A DNA stretch of 19,097 nucleotides from contig URNF01000027.1 of NCBI GenBank assembly GCA_900549155.1, positions 1-19,097 on the forward strand, in the 5' to 3' direction. Source of the stretch: an uncultured Oscillospiraceae bacterium. Its GTDB lineage: Bacteria > Bacillota > Clostridia > Oscillospirales > Acutalibacteraceae. The notes under the pieces were generated by a model that worked only from the letters and a program-made list of their open reading frames with translations, was not told the origin of the DNA and ran no database searches. Shown here one piece after another: positions 1 to 7,606 of the stretch (position 1 is the stretch's first letter; every line of letters begins with the position of its first letter). The translations under genes and the position numbers were made by a program.

Positions 1-1025
1 CCGCCGGTATGGCGGGGACGCAGTGGGGACTGTTCAAGTTCACCTATGACAAACAGGCGAAGACGAATTTCTTCATTTCCGTCGGCGTGGCGATCGTCGG
101 CATCGCGTTGTCCCTTTTGTTCATTCTCGTACTGTTCCCGGAGCAGAACCCGTATATCGGCTATGTTTGGGGACATGCCCTGCCGTATATGGCGGTCGGC
201 GCGGTTTTGTTTGTCTATTTTCTGCGCAAGGGCGGCAGCATGTTTTCAAAGCCCGAGTGGCGCTTTTGCCTTTCCCTGTGCCTGCCGCTCATTTTCCATG
301 CGCTGGCGAACACCCTTTTGCACCAGTGCGACAAGATCATGATCCAAAAGATGCTCGACGAATCCTCTGCGGGCATCTATGGCTTTGCGGTCACGGTCGC
401 CAACGTCATGAACATCATCTTCAACGCACTGAACACCACCTGGGTGCCGTTCTATCACGACGATATCAAGGCAGGGGACACCGAGCATCTGCGCAAAAAG
501 ACCCAAAATTATGTTTTCCTGTTCACGGGTCTGACCATCGGCTTCATCATGGTGATGCCGGAAGTGGTGAAGATCTTTGCCCAGGAAGCGTTCTGGCCCA
601 GCATCCGCCTCATTCCCATTTTGGTGCTCGGCTTCTATTTTGTGTTCATGTACAGCTTCCCCGTCAATTTCGAGTTTTATTTCCGCCGCACCAAGAACAT
701 CGCGATCGGCACGACGTTTGCCTGCATCTTCAACGTGCTGCTCAACTATCTGTTGATCGGGCGTTTCGGCATGGTCGGCGCAGCAGTCGCAACGATGGCG
801 GCATATCTGCTTTTGTATGTGTTCCATCTGATCATGGCAAGAGTGGTCATAAACGAGCCCTATCACTATCCCTATCGCTTTTTCTATGCGTATCTTTTGC
901 TCGCTGTGGCAGTGACGGCGCTTTTCTATATCATCGTCGATCTGACGGTGCTGCGCTGGGCGATCGCGGCGGTCACCGGTGCGCTGCTTCTGTGGCGCAT
1001 CGTGAAAAATAAATCCATATTCTGA
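1..1025 (+). CDS. Wzx/MOP-family polysaccharide flippase, C-terminal part (5' truncated)
   Basis: The frame is open to the left edge, and its first codons look like the inside of a membrane protein, so the Met at position 9 is probably not the true start. About 339 residues are visible. They form repeated hydrophobic helices with short charged loops, for example the helix around residues 25-45 after the first visible Met. This pattern fits the C-terminal two thirds of an MOP-superfamily (Wzx-like) lipid-linked oligosaccharide flippase, which would move glycan repeat units across the cytoplasmic membrane. The next two genes make a nonulosonic-acid-type sugar, which supports a surface glycan role. 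The stop lies 14 nt before the next start, so co-transcription is likely. A MurJ-like or general polysaccharide exporter is an alternative within the same superfamily. Confidence 0.8.
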   Translation, partial: AGMAGTQWGLFKFTYDKQAKTNFFISVGVAIVGIALSLLFILVLFPEQNPYIGYVWGHALPYMAVGAVLFVYFLRKGGSMFSKPEWRFCLSLCLPLIFHALANTLLHQCDKIMIQKMLDESSAGIYGFAVTVANVMNIIFNALNTTWVPFYHDDIKAGDTEHLRKKTQNYVFLFTGLTIGFIMVMPEVVKIFAQEAFWPSIRLIPILVLGFYFVFMYSFPVNFEFYFRRTKNIAIGTTFACIFNVLLNYLLIGRFGMVGAAVATMAAYLLLYVFHLIMARVVINEPYHYPYRFFYAYLLLAVAVTALFYIIVDLTVLRWAIAAVTGALLLWRIVKNKSIF

Positions 1026-1039
1026 GGAGAAAAATTGCT

Positions 1040-2671
1040 GTGAAGGTTTTGGCTGTTATTCCGGCGCGCGGCGGCTCAAAGGGCATCCCGCGCAAAAATG
1101 TGCGGCTTATGCATCATAAACCGCTCATCTACTATGCGATCCACAACGCGCAGCTCTGCGACGCCATCACCGACATCGCCGTGTCCACGGACGATGAGGA
1201 GATCGCGGGCATCGCACTTTTGTACGGCGCCGAGGTCGTGGAGCGCGGCGAAGCACTTTCTTCCGACGCCGTGACGCTGGACCCCGTGGTGTATGATGCG
1301 GTGCTGCAGATGGAAAAGCGGCATCAGTGCACCTATGACGCGGTGATCACGCTGCAGCCCACCTCGCCGCTTTTGTCCGCGGCGACGCTGCAAAATGCCA
1401 TCGACGCGTTCATGCAGGACACCGAAACCGACACCTACATCAGCGCGACCAACGCGCCGCACCTCGCCTGGTCGAAGGACGAGAACGGCTATTTTCCGCT
1501 GTATAAGGAGCGCTTGAACCGTCAGCAGCTGCCGCCGAACTATTTGGAGGCGGGCGCGTTTTTCATCACAAAGCGGCAGTTTGTGCAGCCGAACAGCCGC
1601 ATGGGAAAGCGCATTTCGGTTTTTGAGATTCCCGCAAAGGAGTCCACCGACATCGACACCATCAACGATTGGATCGTCTGCGAGCAGCAGCTTCAGTCGA
1701 AAAAGATCATTCTGCGCTGCGACGGCTACCGTCAGCTGGGGCTGGGACATGTCTATCGCTGCCTGACGCTGGCGTATAACCTGATCGGTCATTCCGTCAA
1801 GTTTGTGCTGCACAAGGACAGCGCCGAGGGCATCGAAAAGATCAAGGCGAGCTTTTTCCCCTATGCCGTTGTCGGCTCGGACGAGGAGTTTTTCGAGCTG
1901 CTGCGGCAGGAAAAGCCCGACATTGTCGTGAACGACTGCCTGGACACCGAAAAGGCATATATACAGACGCTGCGCACACTGGTGCCGCGCGTGGTGACCT
2001 TTGAGGATCTGGGCGAGGGTAGTCTGTATACCGACGCCACCGTCAACGCCCTGTATGAAACCAAGCTCCGCCGTGAGAATGTGTTCACGGGTGAAAAATA
2101 TGTGGTGCTGCGGGATGAATTCATTTATTCCGAGCCGATCACGCCGAAAGAGAACGCAAAAGAGGTGTTCGTCATGTTCGGCGGCGCCGATCCGCTGAAC
2201 CTCACCGAACGTGTGTACCGTTTGGCACAGCGGGCGCTTGTGCGCCACCCGGAGCTTGTGTTCACCTTTGTGGCGGGTCCTGCCTATGACTGTGACGCGC
2301 ACGGCGTCGTTTCCGCCGAGAATATCCGCGTGATCAAGGACGCCAAGCGCGTTTCAACCTATATGGCAAATGCGGATCTTGCGTTCACCTCACAGGGAAG
2401 AACGGTTTTTGAGCTGGCGAGCATGGGCATACCGGCGATCGTCATGGCGCAGAACGAACGCGAGCAGCTGCACACCTTTGCGCAGATGGAGAACGGGTTC
2501 ATCAACCTGGGACTGGGCAACGCCGTGCAGGATGACACGCTGGAAAAAACGTTTGAATGGCTGCTCACGACCTATGAAATTCGGCGGGATATGCACCGCC
2601 TGATGTTACAGCATCCGCTCAAGGGCAATGTTGCCCGTGTCAAAAAAATCATTTTGGGAGAAAATGTATGA
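1040..2671 (+). CDS. Fused CMP-nonulosonate cytidylyltransferase and PseG/SpsG-like UDP-sugar hydrolase
   Basis: 543 residues with a GTG start; the preceding GAGGAGAAAA supplies the ribosome binding site. Residues 1 to about 218 are an acylneuraminate cytidylyltransferase: the N-terminus carries the IPARGGSKGIPRKN nucleotide-binding motif, with LQPTSPL near residue 110. These enzymes activate a nonulosonic acid with CTP. Residues from about 222 on resemble PseG/SpsG, a GT-B-like hydrolase that removes UDP from a UDP-trideoxy-diacetamido-hexose. The G-L-G-H motif puts the expected catalytic His at 237, followed later by FGGADP and a G-R-T-x-x-E loop. Most organisms encode the two activities separately (PseF and PseG; SpsF and SpsG in Bacillus). 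The downstream neuB overlaps by 4 nt (ATGA). The exact sugar (pseudaminic, legionaminic or another) cannot be read from sequence alone. Confidence 0.85.
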   Translation: MKVLAVIPARGGSKGIPRKNVRLMHHKPLIYYAIHNAQLCDAITDIAVSTDDEEIAGIALLYGAEVVERGEALSSDAVTLDPVVYDAVLQMEKRHQCTYDAVITLQPTSPLLSAATLQNAIDAFMQDTETDTYISATNAPHLAWSKDENGYFPLYKERLNRQQLPPNYLEAGAFFITKRQFVQPNSRMGKRISVFEIPAKESTDIDTINDWIVCEQQLQSKKIILRCDGYRQLGLGHVYRCLTLAYNLIGHSVKFVLHKDSAEGIEKIKASFFPYAVVGSDEEFFELLRQEKPDIVVNDCLDTEKAYIQTLRTLVPRVVTFEDLGEGSLYTDATVNALYETKLRRENVFTGEKYVVLRDEFIYSEPITPKENAKEVFVMFGGADPLNLTERVYRLAQRALVRHPELVFTFVAGPAYDCDAHGVVSAENIRVIKDAKRVSTYMANADLAFTSQGRTVFELASMGIPAIVMAQNEREQLHTFAQMENGFINLGLGNAVQDDTLEKTFEWLLTTYEIRRDMHRLMLQHPLKGNVARVKKIILGENV

Positions 2672-3738
2672 ACACGATTTTGGAACGCTTGGAGAAAAAC
2701 CAGTATACGCTGATTGCCGAGGTCGGTGTCAACTACTATGACATTGCACGCGAAATGCAGATCAGCAACATGGACGCCGCAAAGCTGATGGTGAAAAAAG
2801 CCAAAGAAGCGGGCATTCACGCCGTGAAATTCCAGACCTATAAGGCGGAAACGCTGGCGGCAAAGGAGTCCCCCTACTATTGGGACATCACCGAGGAACC
2901 CACGCGTTCCCAGTATGAGCTTTTCAAGAAGTTCGACGCTTTCGGCGAGGCGGAATACCGCGAGCTGTATGAATACTGCGAGGAGATCGGCATCGAGTTT
3001 CTGTCGACGCCGTTTGATGTCGCTTCCGCGGACTATCTCTATGACATGATGAATGTCTATAAAATTTCCTCGTCCGACCTCAGCAACCTGCCGTTCATCG
3101 CCTATATGGCGAAGAAGAACAAGCCGATCATGCTGTCGATCGGTGCGTCGGAGCTTGAGGAGATCGAGGCGGCGGTCGCCACCATCCGCAAATATAACGA
3201 CAAAAAGCTCATTCTCATGCACTGCGTGCTGGAATATCCCACGCCGCTTGAGCATACCAATCTGAACAAGATCGTGTCGCTCAAGGAGCACTTCCCGGAC
3301 GCCTATATCGGCTATTCCGATCACACGAAGCCGACGCCGGAATTTGAGGTCGCGCAGACGGCGTATAACCTCGGCGCCACCGTGCTGGAGAAGCACTACA
3401 CGCTGGATAAGACCCTCAAGGGCAACGACCACTATCACGCCATGGATCCCGACGACGCGCGGGAAATTCTGCGCCGCATCGACCATATCAATATGCTGCG
3501 CGGCACCTATGCGCTCTCCTGTCTCGAAAGCGAGCAGAAAGCGCGCAAGAACGCCCGCCGCTCGCTGGTCGCCGACACGGATATTCCGGCAGGAACGGTG
3601 ATCACCGAGGAAATGCTGACCTTCAAGCGCCCCAACAGCGGCATTTCGCCCGCAGACATCGGCACGGTCATCGGCAAGAAAGCGGCAAACGACATTGCCG
3701 CGGACACCGTGCTGCAGTGGGACATGCTCACGGACTGA
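2668..3738 (+). CDS. neuB: NeuB/SpsE-family nonulosonic acid synthase with SAF domain
   Basis: 356 residues. This family condenses phosphoenolpyruvate with an N-acylated amino hexose in the cytoplasm to form a nine-carbon sialic-acid-like sugar. Visible signatures are AEVGVNYYD near residue 18, KFQTYK, STPFD, KISSSDL, SIGAS, HCVLEYPT, IGYSDHT and EKHYTLD. His219 and His243 match the metal-binding histidines of this family. The C-terminal 60 residues, from about 293, form an antifreeze-like SAF domain with RRSLVA and KRPNSGISP, which caps the active site in the dimer. The start ATG overlaps the previous stop, suggesting translational coupling with the fused CMP-sugar synthetase/hydrolase. Substrate could be a 2,4-diacetamido sugar (PseI/LegI type) or ManNAc. 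The PseG-like neighbour favours the former by inference. Confidence 0.88.
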   Translation: MNTILERLEKNQYTLIAEVGVNYYDIAREMQISNMDAAKLMVKKAKEAGIHAVKFQTYKAETLAAKESPYYWDITEEPTRSQYELFKKFDAFGEAEYRELYEYCEEIGIEFLSTPFDVASADYLYDMMNVYKISSSDLSNLPFIAYMAKKNKPIMLSIGASELEEIEAAVATIRKYNDKKLILMHCVLEYPTPLEHTNLNKIVSLKEHFPDAYIGYSDHTKPTPEFEVAQTAYNLGATVLEKHYTLDKTLKGNDHYHAMDPDDAREILRRIDHINMLRGTYALSCLESEQKARKNARRSLVADTDIPAGTVITEEMLTFKRPNSGISPADIGTVIGKKAANDIAADTVLQWDMLTD

Positions 3739-3762
3739 CTGATAACAACGGAGGAAACTGTT

Positions 3763-5382
3763 TTGGCAGAAGCAACGACACCGCAAAAGCGCGGCTTGCG
3801 GGAAGAGATCCTGCGCCGCCGCACCTTTGCCATCATTTCACACCCCGACGCCGGCAAGACCACGCTGACGGAAAAGCTGCTTTTATACGGCGGCGCCATA
3901 CAGACTGCCGGCATGGTGAAGGGCAAGCGCTCCATGAAGCACGCGGTGTCGGACTGGATGGAGATCGAAAAGCAGCGCGGCATTTCGGTCACCTCCTCGG
4001 TGATGCAGTTTGAATATAACGGCAACTGCATCAACATTCTGGACACCCCCGGACACGAGGATTTTTCCGAGGACACCTATCGGACGCTGATGGCGGCGGA
4101 CTCCGCCGTTATGGTGATCGACGCGTCAAAGGGCGTCGAGCGACAGACCATCAAGCTCTTCAAGGTGTGCCTTTTGCGGCATATCCCGATCTTCACCTTC
4201 ATCAACAAAATGGACAGGGAAGCCCGCGATCCCTTCGATCTCATGGAGGAGATCGAAAACGTGCTGGGCATCGGCACCTATCCCATCAACTGGCCCATCG
4301 GCTGCGGCAAGGACTTCAAGGGCGTCTATGACCGCCCGCGGCGGCGCATCATTGCGTTCACCGCGAACGGCAACGGACAGCATGAGGTGGACGCTGCCGA
4401 GGTCGATCTGCAGGATCCGTCTTTGGCGGACAGACTCGGCGACACGCTCTACAGCCGTCTTTGCGACGATGTGGAGCTTTTGGACGGTGCGGGCGGCGAC
4501 TTTGATATGGATGCCGTGCGTGCGGGCAAGCTGTCGCCCGTGTTCTTCGGCTCGGCGCTCACCAACTTCGGCGTCGAACCGTTTTTGGAGGAATTTCTGC
4601 GCATGACGACCTCGCCGCTGCCGCGTCGCGCGGACTGCGGGGAGATCGACCCGTTCTCGCCGGACTTTTCCGCTTTTGTTTTCAAAATTCAGGCGAACAT
4701 GAACAAGGCGCACCGCGACCGTATTGCGTTCATGCGCATCTGCTCCGGCAAGTTTGAAAAGGGCATTGAGGTCTATCATGTACAGGGTGACCGCAAGCAG
4801 CGCCTGTCGCAGCCGCAGCAGCTCATGGCCTCCGAGCGTGAGATCGTCGACGAGGCCTACGCGGGCGATATCATCGGCGTGTTCGACCCCGGCATTTTCT
4901 CCATCGGCGACACCATCTGCATGCCGGGCAAAAAATTCCGCTTTGAGGGCATCCCCACCTTTGCGCCCGAGCATTTCGCACTTGTGCGGCTCAAGGACAC
5001 CATGAAGCGCAAGCAGTTTGTCAAGGGCACGATGCAGATCGCGCAGGAGGGCGCCATTCAGATCTTCCAGGAGCTGAACGGCGGCATGGAAGAAGTCATC
5101 GTCGGTGTTGTCGGCACGCTGCAATTCGAGGTGCTGGAATATCGGCTGCTCAATGAATACGGCGTGGAGATCCGTTTGGATATGCTGCCCTATCAGCACA
5201 TCCGCTGGATCGAAAACGAGGATCTCGACCCGAAAACACTCAATCTCACCTCGGACACCCGCCGCATCCAGGACATGCGCGGCAGACGGCTTTTGCTGTT
5301 CACAAGCCCCTGGAACATCACCTGGGCGACCGAGCACAACCCGACTTTGGAGCTGTCGGAATTCGGCAAAACGGACGTATAG
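3763..5382 (+). CDS. prfC: Peptide chain release factor 3 (RF3)
   Basis: 539 residues, close to the usual RF3 length. RF3 is a translational GTPase that removes RF1/RF2 from the ribosome after peptide release. The G-domain motifs are all present: P-loop SHPDAGKTT at 26-34, RGISVTSS from 72, DTPGHED from 94 and NKMDR from 148. The SHPDAGKTTLTEK and EDFSEDTYR variants separate RF3 from EF-G. The start is a TTG at 3763, chosen because GGAGG lies at 3750-3754, 8 nt upstream; no better ATG fits. It follows neuB by 24 nt with no terminator or clear promoter between, so it probably rides on the glycan operon transcript. A strong terminator overlaps its stop codon. Confidence 0.95.
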   Translation: MAEATTPQKRGLREEILRRRTFAIISHPDAGKTTLTEKLLLYGGAIQTAGMVKGKRSMKHAVSDWMEIEKQRGISVTSSVMQFEYNGNCINILDTPGHEDFSEDTYRTLMAADSAVMVIDASKGVERQTIKLFKVCLLRHIPIFTFINKMDREARDPFDLMEEIENVLGIGTYPINWPIGCGKDFKGVYDRPRRRIIAFTANGNGQHEVDAAEVDLQDPSLADRLGDTLYSRLCDDVELLDGAGGDFDMDAVRAGKLSPVFFGSALTNFGVEPFLEEFLRMTTSPLPRRADCGEIDPFSPDFSAFVFKIQANMNKAHRDRIAFMRICSGKFEKGIEVYHVQGDRKQRLSQPQQLMASEREIVDEAYAGDIIGVFDPGIFSIGDTICMPGKKFRFEGIPTFAPEHFALVRLKDTMKRKQFVKGTMQIAQEGAIQIFQELNGGMEEVIVGVVGTLQFEVLEYRLLNEYGVEIRLDMLPYQHIRWIENEDLDPKTLNLTSDTRRIQDMRGRRLLLFTSPWNITWATEHNPTLELSEFGKTDV

Positions 5383-5404
5383 CATGACGCTGTACGTCCG
5401 TTTT
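5368..5404 (+). terminator. Intrinsic terminator after prfC
   Basis: The arms 5368-5383 and 5389-5404 pair over 16 bp, with a single G-T wobble and a 5-nt loop. The right arm ends in TTTT, followed by CGTTT. The left arm contains the last prfC codons and the TAG stop. The A-rich left arm means it could also work on the opposite strand. Confidence 0.9.
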
Positions 5405-5455
5405 CGTTTGCCGTGGATTTGCGGAAATTTTTTTCGGAAAACTTGCAATTTTCTC

Positions 5456-5484
5456 TTTACAAAAACAACCAAAAATGGTATGGT
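5456..5484 (+). promoter_or_regulatory. Predicted sigma-A promoter of the TIM-barrel/Gfo operon
   Basis: A -35 box TTTACA (5456-5461) is followed by a 17-bp spacer and a -10 box TATGGT (5479-5484). TGG immediately before the -10 makes an extended -10 element. Transcription would start near 5491, about 50 nt before the chosen start codon. It sits between the prfC terminator and the next gene, where a promoter is needed. Confidence 0.65.
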
Positions 5485-5511
5485 AAACCTGTATGAACAG
5501 GGTGTCCATAC
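5478..5511. promoter_or_regulatory. 34-bp nested inverted repeat, candidate operator
   Basis: The outer arms are GTATGG (5478-5483) and CCATAC (5506-5511); the inner arms are CCTGT (5488-5492) and ACAGG (5497-5501). All share one centre at 5494/5495, with 4-nt gaps on each side and a 4-nt middle. The element covers the predicted -10 box and start site, the expected place for a repressor dimer or tetramer. An RNA hairpin in the leader is less likely because the start site would lie inside the element. Confidence 0.55.
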
Positions 5512-5543
5512 AATCAAGAGAGACGACGGAGGTAAGTGCGGTC

Positions 5544-6359
5544 ATGAAAAAATTTCCGATTGCGCTCCAGCTGTATTCCGTCCGCGATTTTGCGGAAAAG
5601 GACATGCGCGGGACGCTGCAAAAGGTGAAGGCGCTGGGGTATGACGGCGTGGAATTTGCCGGTCTTTACGGATATGCGCCGGAGGACGTCAAGGCAATGT
5701 GCGAGGAGATCGGGCTTGTGCCGATTTCGGCGCATGTGCCGATCGACGATCTTCTGAAGCCGGGAACGGTCGCGGCGTATAAGACGATCGGCTGCCGCTT
5801 CATCGCGGTGCCGTGGCTCGGCGAGGAGCGTCGCCCGGGACATGAGAAATATGCACAGACGCTCAAGGATATCGTGGCGATCGCCGAAGAGGTCAATCGG
5901 CAGGGCATGACGCTTTTGTATCACAACCACGACTTTGAGTTTGTGAAGGTGGACGGTGCCTATGCGCTGGACATCATGTATGAAAACATCCCCGCAGATC
6001 TGCTGCAGACCGAGCTTGACACCTGCTGGGTGCGCGTCGGCGGCGCAGACCCGTCGGCATATGTGAAGAAATACAGCGGCAGAGCGCCGGTGGTGCATCT
6101 CAAGGACTATGTCGGCGAGAAAAGCGAGCACATGTATGAGCTGATCGGCGTCGATTCGACCGCGAAAGAGGAAGAAACGGCGAAGTTTGAACTGCGCCCC
6201 GTCGGCGACGGCGTGCAGGATTTCCCGTCCATTATCGCTGCCTGCGAGCAGGCGGGGACGGAATGGCTGGTCGTGGAGCAGGATACGCCGTCCGGCGGAC
6301 TGTCCTCTCTCGCATGCGCGGAGCGCAGCCGTAATTATCTGAAAACCATTGGTCAATAA
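5544..6359 (+). CDS. Xylose-isomerase-like TIM-barrel sugar (phosphate) isomerase/epimerase
   Basis: 271 residues from the ATG at 5544, preferred over an in-frame ATG at 5493 because GGAGG (5528-5532) serves 5544, and 5493 lies almost on the predicted transcription start. The protein opens with IALQLYSVRD, the first strand seen in IolE/xylose-isomerase-like barrels. Likely metal and substrate residues follow: YHNHDFEF (127-133), ELDTCW (Asp159), HLKD (185-188) and a late VVEQD (Glu245). Members isomerise, epimerise or dehydrate sugars and cyclitols, and are usually cytoplasmic and metal-dependent. The oxidoreductase starting 23 nt downstream suggests a joint oxidise-then-isomerise/eliminate route, as with IolG/IolE or 3-keto-glycoside enzymes. 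The substrate is not recognisable. Confidence 0.8.
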   Translation: MKKFPIALQLYSVRDFAEKDMRGTLQKVKALGYDGVEFAGLYGYAPEDVKAMCEEIGLVPISAHVPIDDLLKPGTVAAYKTIGCRFIAVPWLGEERRPGHEKYAQTLKDIVAIAEEVNRQGMTLLYHNHDFEFVKVDGAYALDIMYENIPADLLQTELDTCWVRVGGADPSAYVKKYSGRAPVVHLKDYVGEKSEHMYELIGVDSTAKEEETAKFELRPVGDGVQDFPSIIAACEQAGTEWLVVEQDTPSGGLSSLACAERSRNYLKTIGQ

Positions 6360-6382
6360 ATAATTTTTTGGAGGTACATACA

Positions 6383-7552
6383 ATGGGCGATATTCTCAAC
6401 CGCTTCCAGGAGAACACCGAGGAAGCAAAAGTGGTGGATGCCGACCGCAAGCTGCGCATCGGTATCATCGGCACGGGCTGGATCGCAGAGGCGCACATCG
6501 CGGCGTATAAGCACTATGCGGATGCCGAGATCGTCGCTGCGGCGGACATCATCCCCGGCAAGGCGGCTGCGTTCTGCAAGAAGTTGGGCCTCGAGGGCGT
6601 CAAGTGCTATGACGGCGGCCACAAGGAAATGCTGGACGATCCGGACATGCATCTGGATGCGGTCTCCATCTGCACCTACAACTGCCAGCACGTTCCGCCG
6701 GCAATCTATGCGCTCGAAAAGGGTGTCCACGTCATGCTGGAGAAGCCGATGTGCGTCACCATGGACGAGGCTGCCGAACTGCTGAAAGCCGAAAAAAAGA
6801 GCGGCAAGGTGCTGTCGATCGGCTTCCAGCCGCGTCTTGATCCCAACATGCAGATGATCAAAAAGGTCGTTGAGTCGGGCGAGCTCGGCAAGATCTATTA
6901 TATCCAGACCGGCGGCGGTCGTCGCCGCGGCATCCCGACGCCCTACGGTACGTCCTTCATCGCAAAGGATACCGGCGGCATCGGCGCTCTGGGCGACATC
7001 GGCTGCTATTCGCTGGACATGGTCATGAACGCGATCGGCTATCCGAAGCCGCTGTCCGTTTCGGGCTATAAGTCCGCGTTCTTCGGCACGGATCCGAACT
7101 ATGTCGGCTACGGCAAGCATCATGAATATGCCGACGCGTTCGGCGTGGACGACTTCGCCGCTGCGTTTGTCCGTCTCGAGGGCGATATCATCCTCGATTT
7201 CCGCATTGCCTGGGCAATGAACATCAACACCCCCGGCGACACCATCATTCTCGGCACAAAGGGCGGTCTGCGTATTCCGTCCACCGATTGCTGGAACGGC
7301 ACCGTCGGCGGTCCGATGACGATCTATCACGAGGTCTGCGGCACGCAGGTTGAGACCGTTGTGCCGATCCTGCCGTCCCCGAAGGAGGGACTGTTTGCGC
7401 TGAAGATCCGCTCCTTCATGGATGCGGTCAAAGAGGGCAAGCCGGCACCCGTGCCGACCTCGCAGATCATCCGCAACCAGGCGATCCTGTCCGGCATCTG
7501 CGAATCCGCAGAGCTGGGTCACGAAATTCAGATCACGCTTCCGGAAGTCTGA
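6383..7552 (+). CDS. Gfo/Idh/MocA-family NAD(P)-dependent oxidoreductase
   Basis: 389 residues from the ATG at 6383, which has GGAGG at 6370-6374, 8 nt upstream; a longer TTG start at 6368 would overlap that site. After a 23-residue leader comes the Rossmann nucleotide-binding motif in IGIIGTGWIAEAH (residues 26-38). The family EKP motif is at 120-122, with Lys121 as the catalytic lysine. The C-terminal domain carries GGGRRRGIP (177-185) and GALGDIGCYSLD (201-212). There Tyr209 stands where many relatives have the DxxxH histidine; a Tyr at this place is known from the glucose-fructose oxidoreductase/dihydrodiol dehydrogenase branch. It probably oxidises a sugar or cyclitol hydroxyl for its TIM-barrel partner. 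No signal peptide is seen. Confidence 0.88.
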   Translation: MGDILNRFQENTEEAKVVDADRKLRIGIIGTGWIAEAHIAAYKHYADAEIVAAADIIPGKAAAFCKKLGLEGVKCYDGGHKEMLDDPDMHLDAVSICTYNCQHVPPAIYALEKGVHVMLEKPMCVTMDEAAELLKAEKKSGKVLSIGFQPRLDPNMQMIKKVVESGELGKIYYIQTGGGRRRGIPTPYGTSFIAKDTGGIGALGDIGCYSLDMVMNAIGYPKPLSVSGYKSAFFGTDPNYVGYGKHHEYADAFGVDDFAAAFVRLEGDIILDFRIAWAMNINTPGDTIILGTKGGLRIPSTDCWNGTVGGPMTIYHEVCGTQVETVVPILPSPKEGLFALKIRSFMDAVKEGKPAPVPTSQIIRNQAILSGICESAELGHEIQITLPEV

Positions 7553-7560
7553 GAAACCGA

Positions 7561-7594
7561 GAAAACGGGTTGCCGCGCGGCAACCCGTTTCTTT
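7561..7594 (+). terminator. Intrinsic terminator after the Gfo gene, just before the HAD gene
   Basis: The arms AAACGGGTTGCC (7563-7574) and GGCAACCCGTTT (7579-7590) pair perfectly over 12 bp around a GCGC loop. The tail is CTTTC, so the U-tract is interrupted and read-through may occur. The HAD start codon lies only 12 nt past the end of the tail. Confidence 0.85.
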
Positions 7595-7606
7595 CATGGA
7601 GTATGT

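Noticed and set aside
4126..5517. 463-codon open frame on the minus strand
   Set aside because: Antisense to prfC with low-complexity His/Arg-rich translation, and it covers the prfC terminator.
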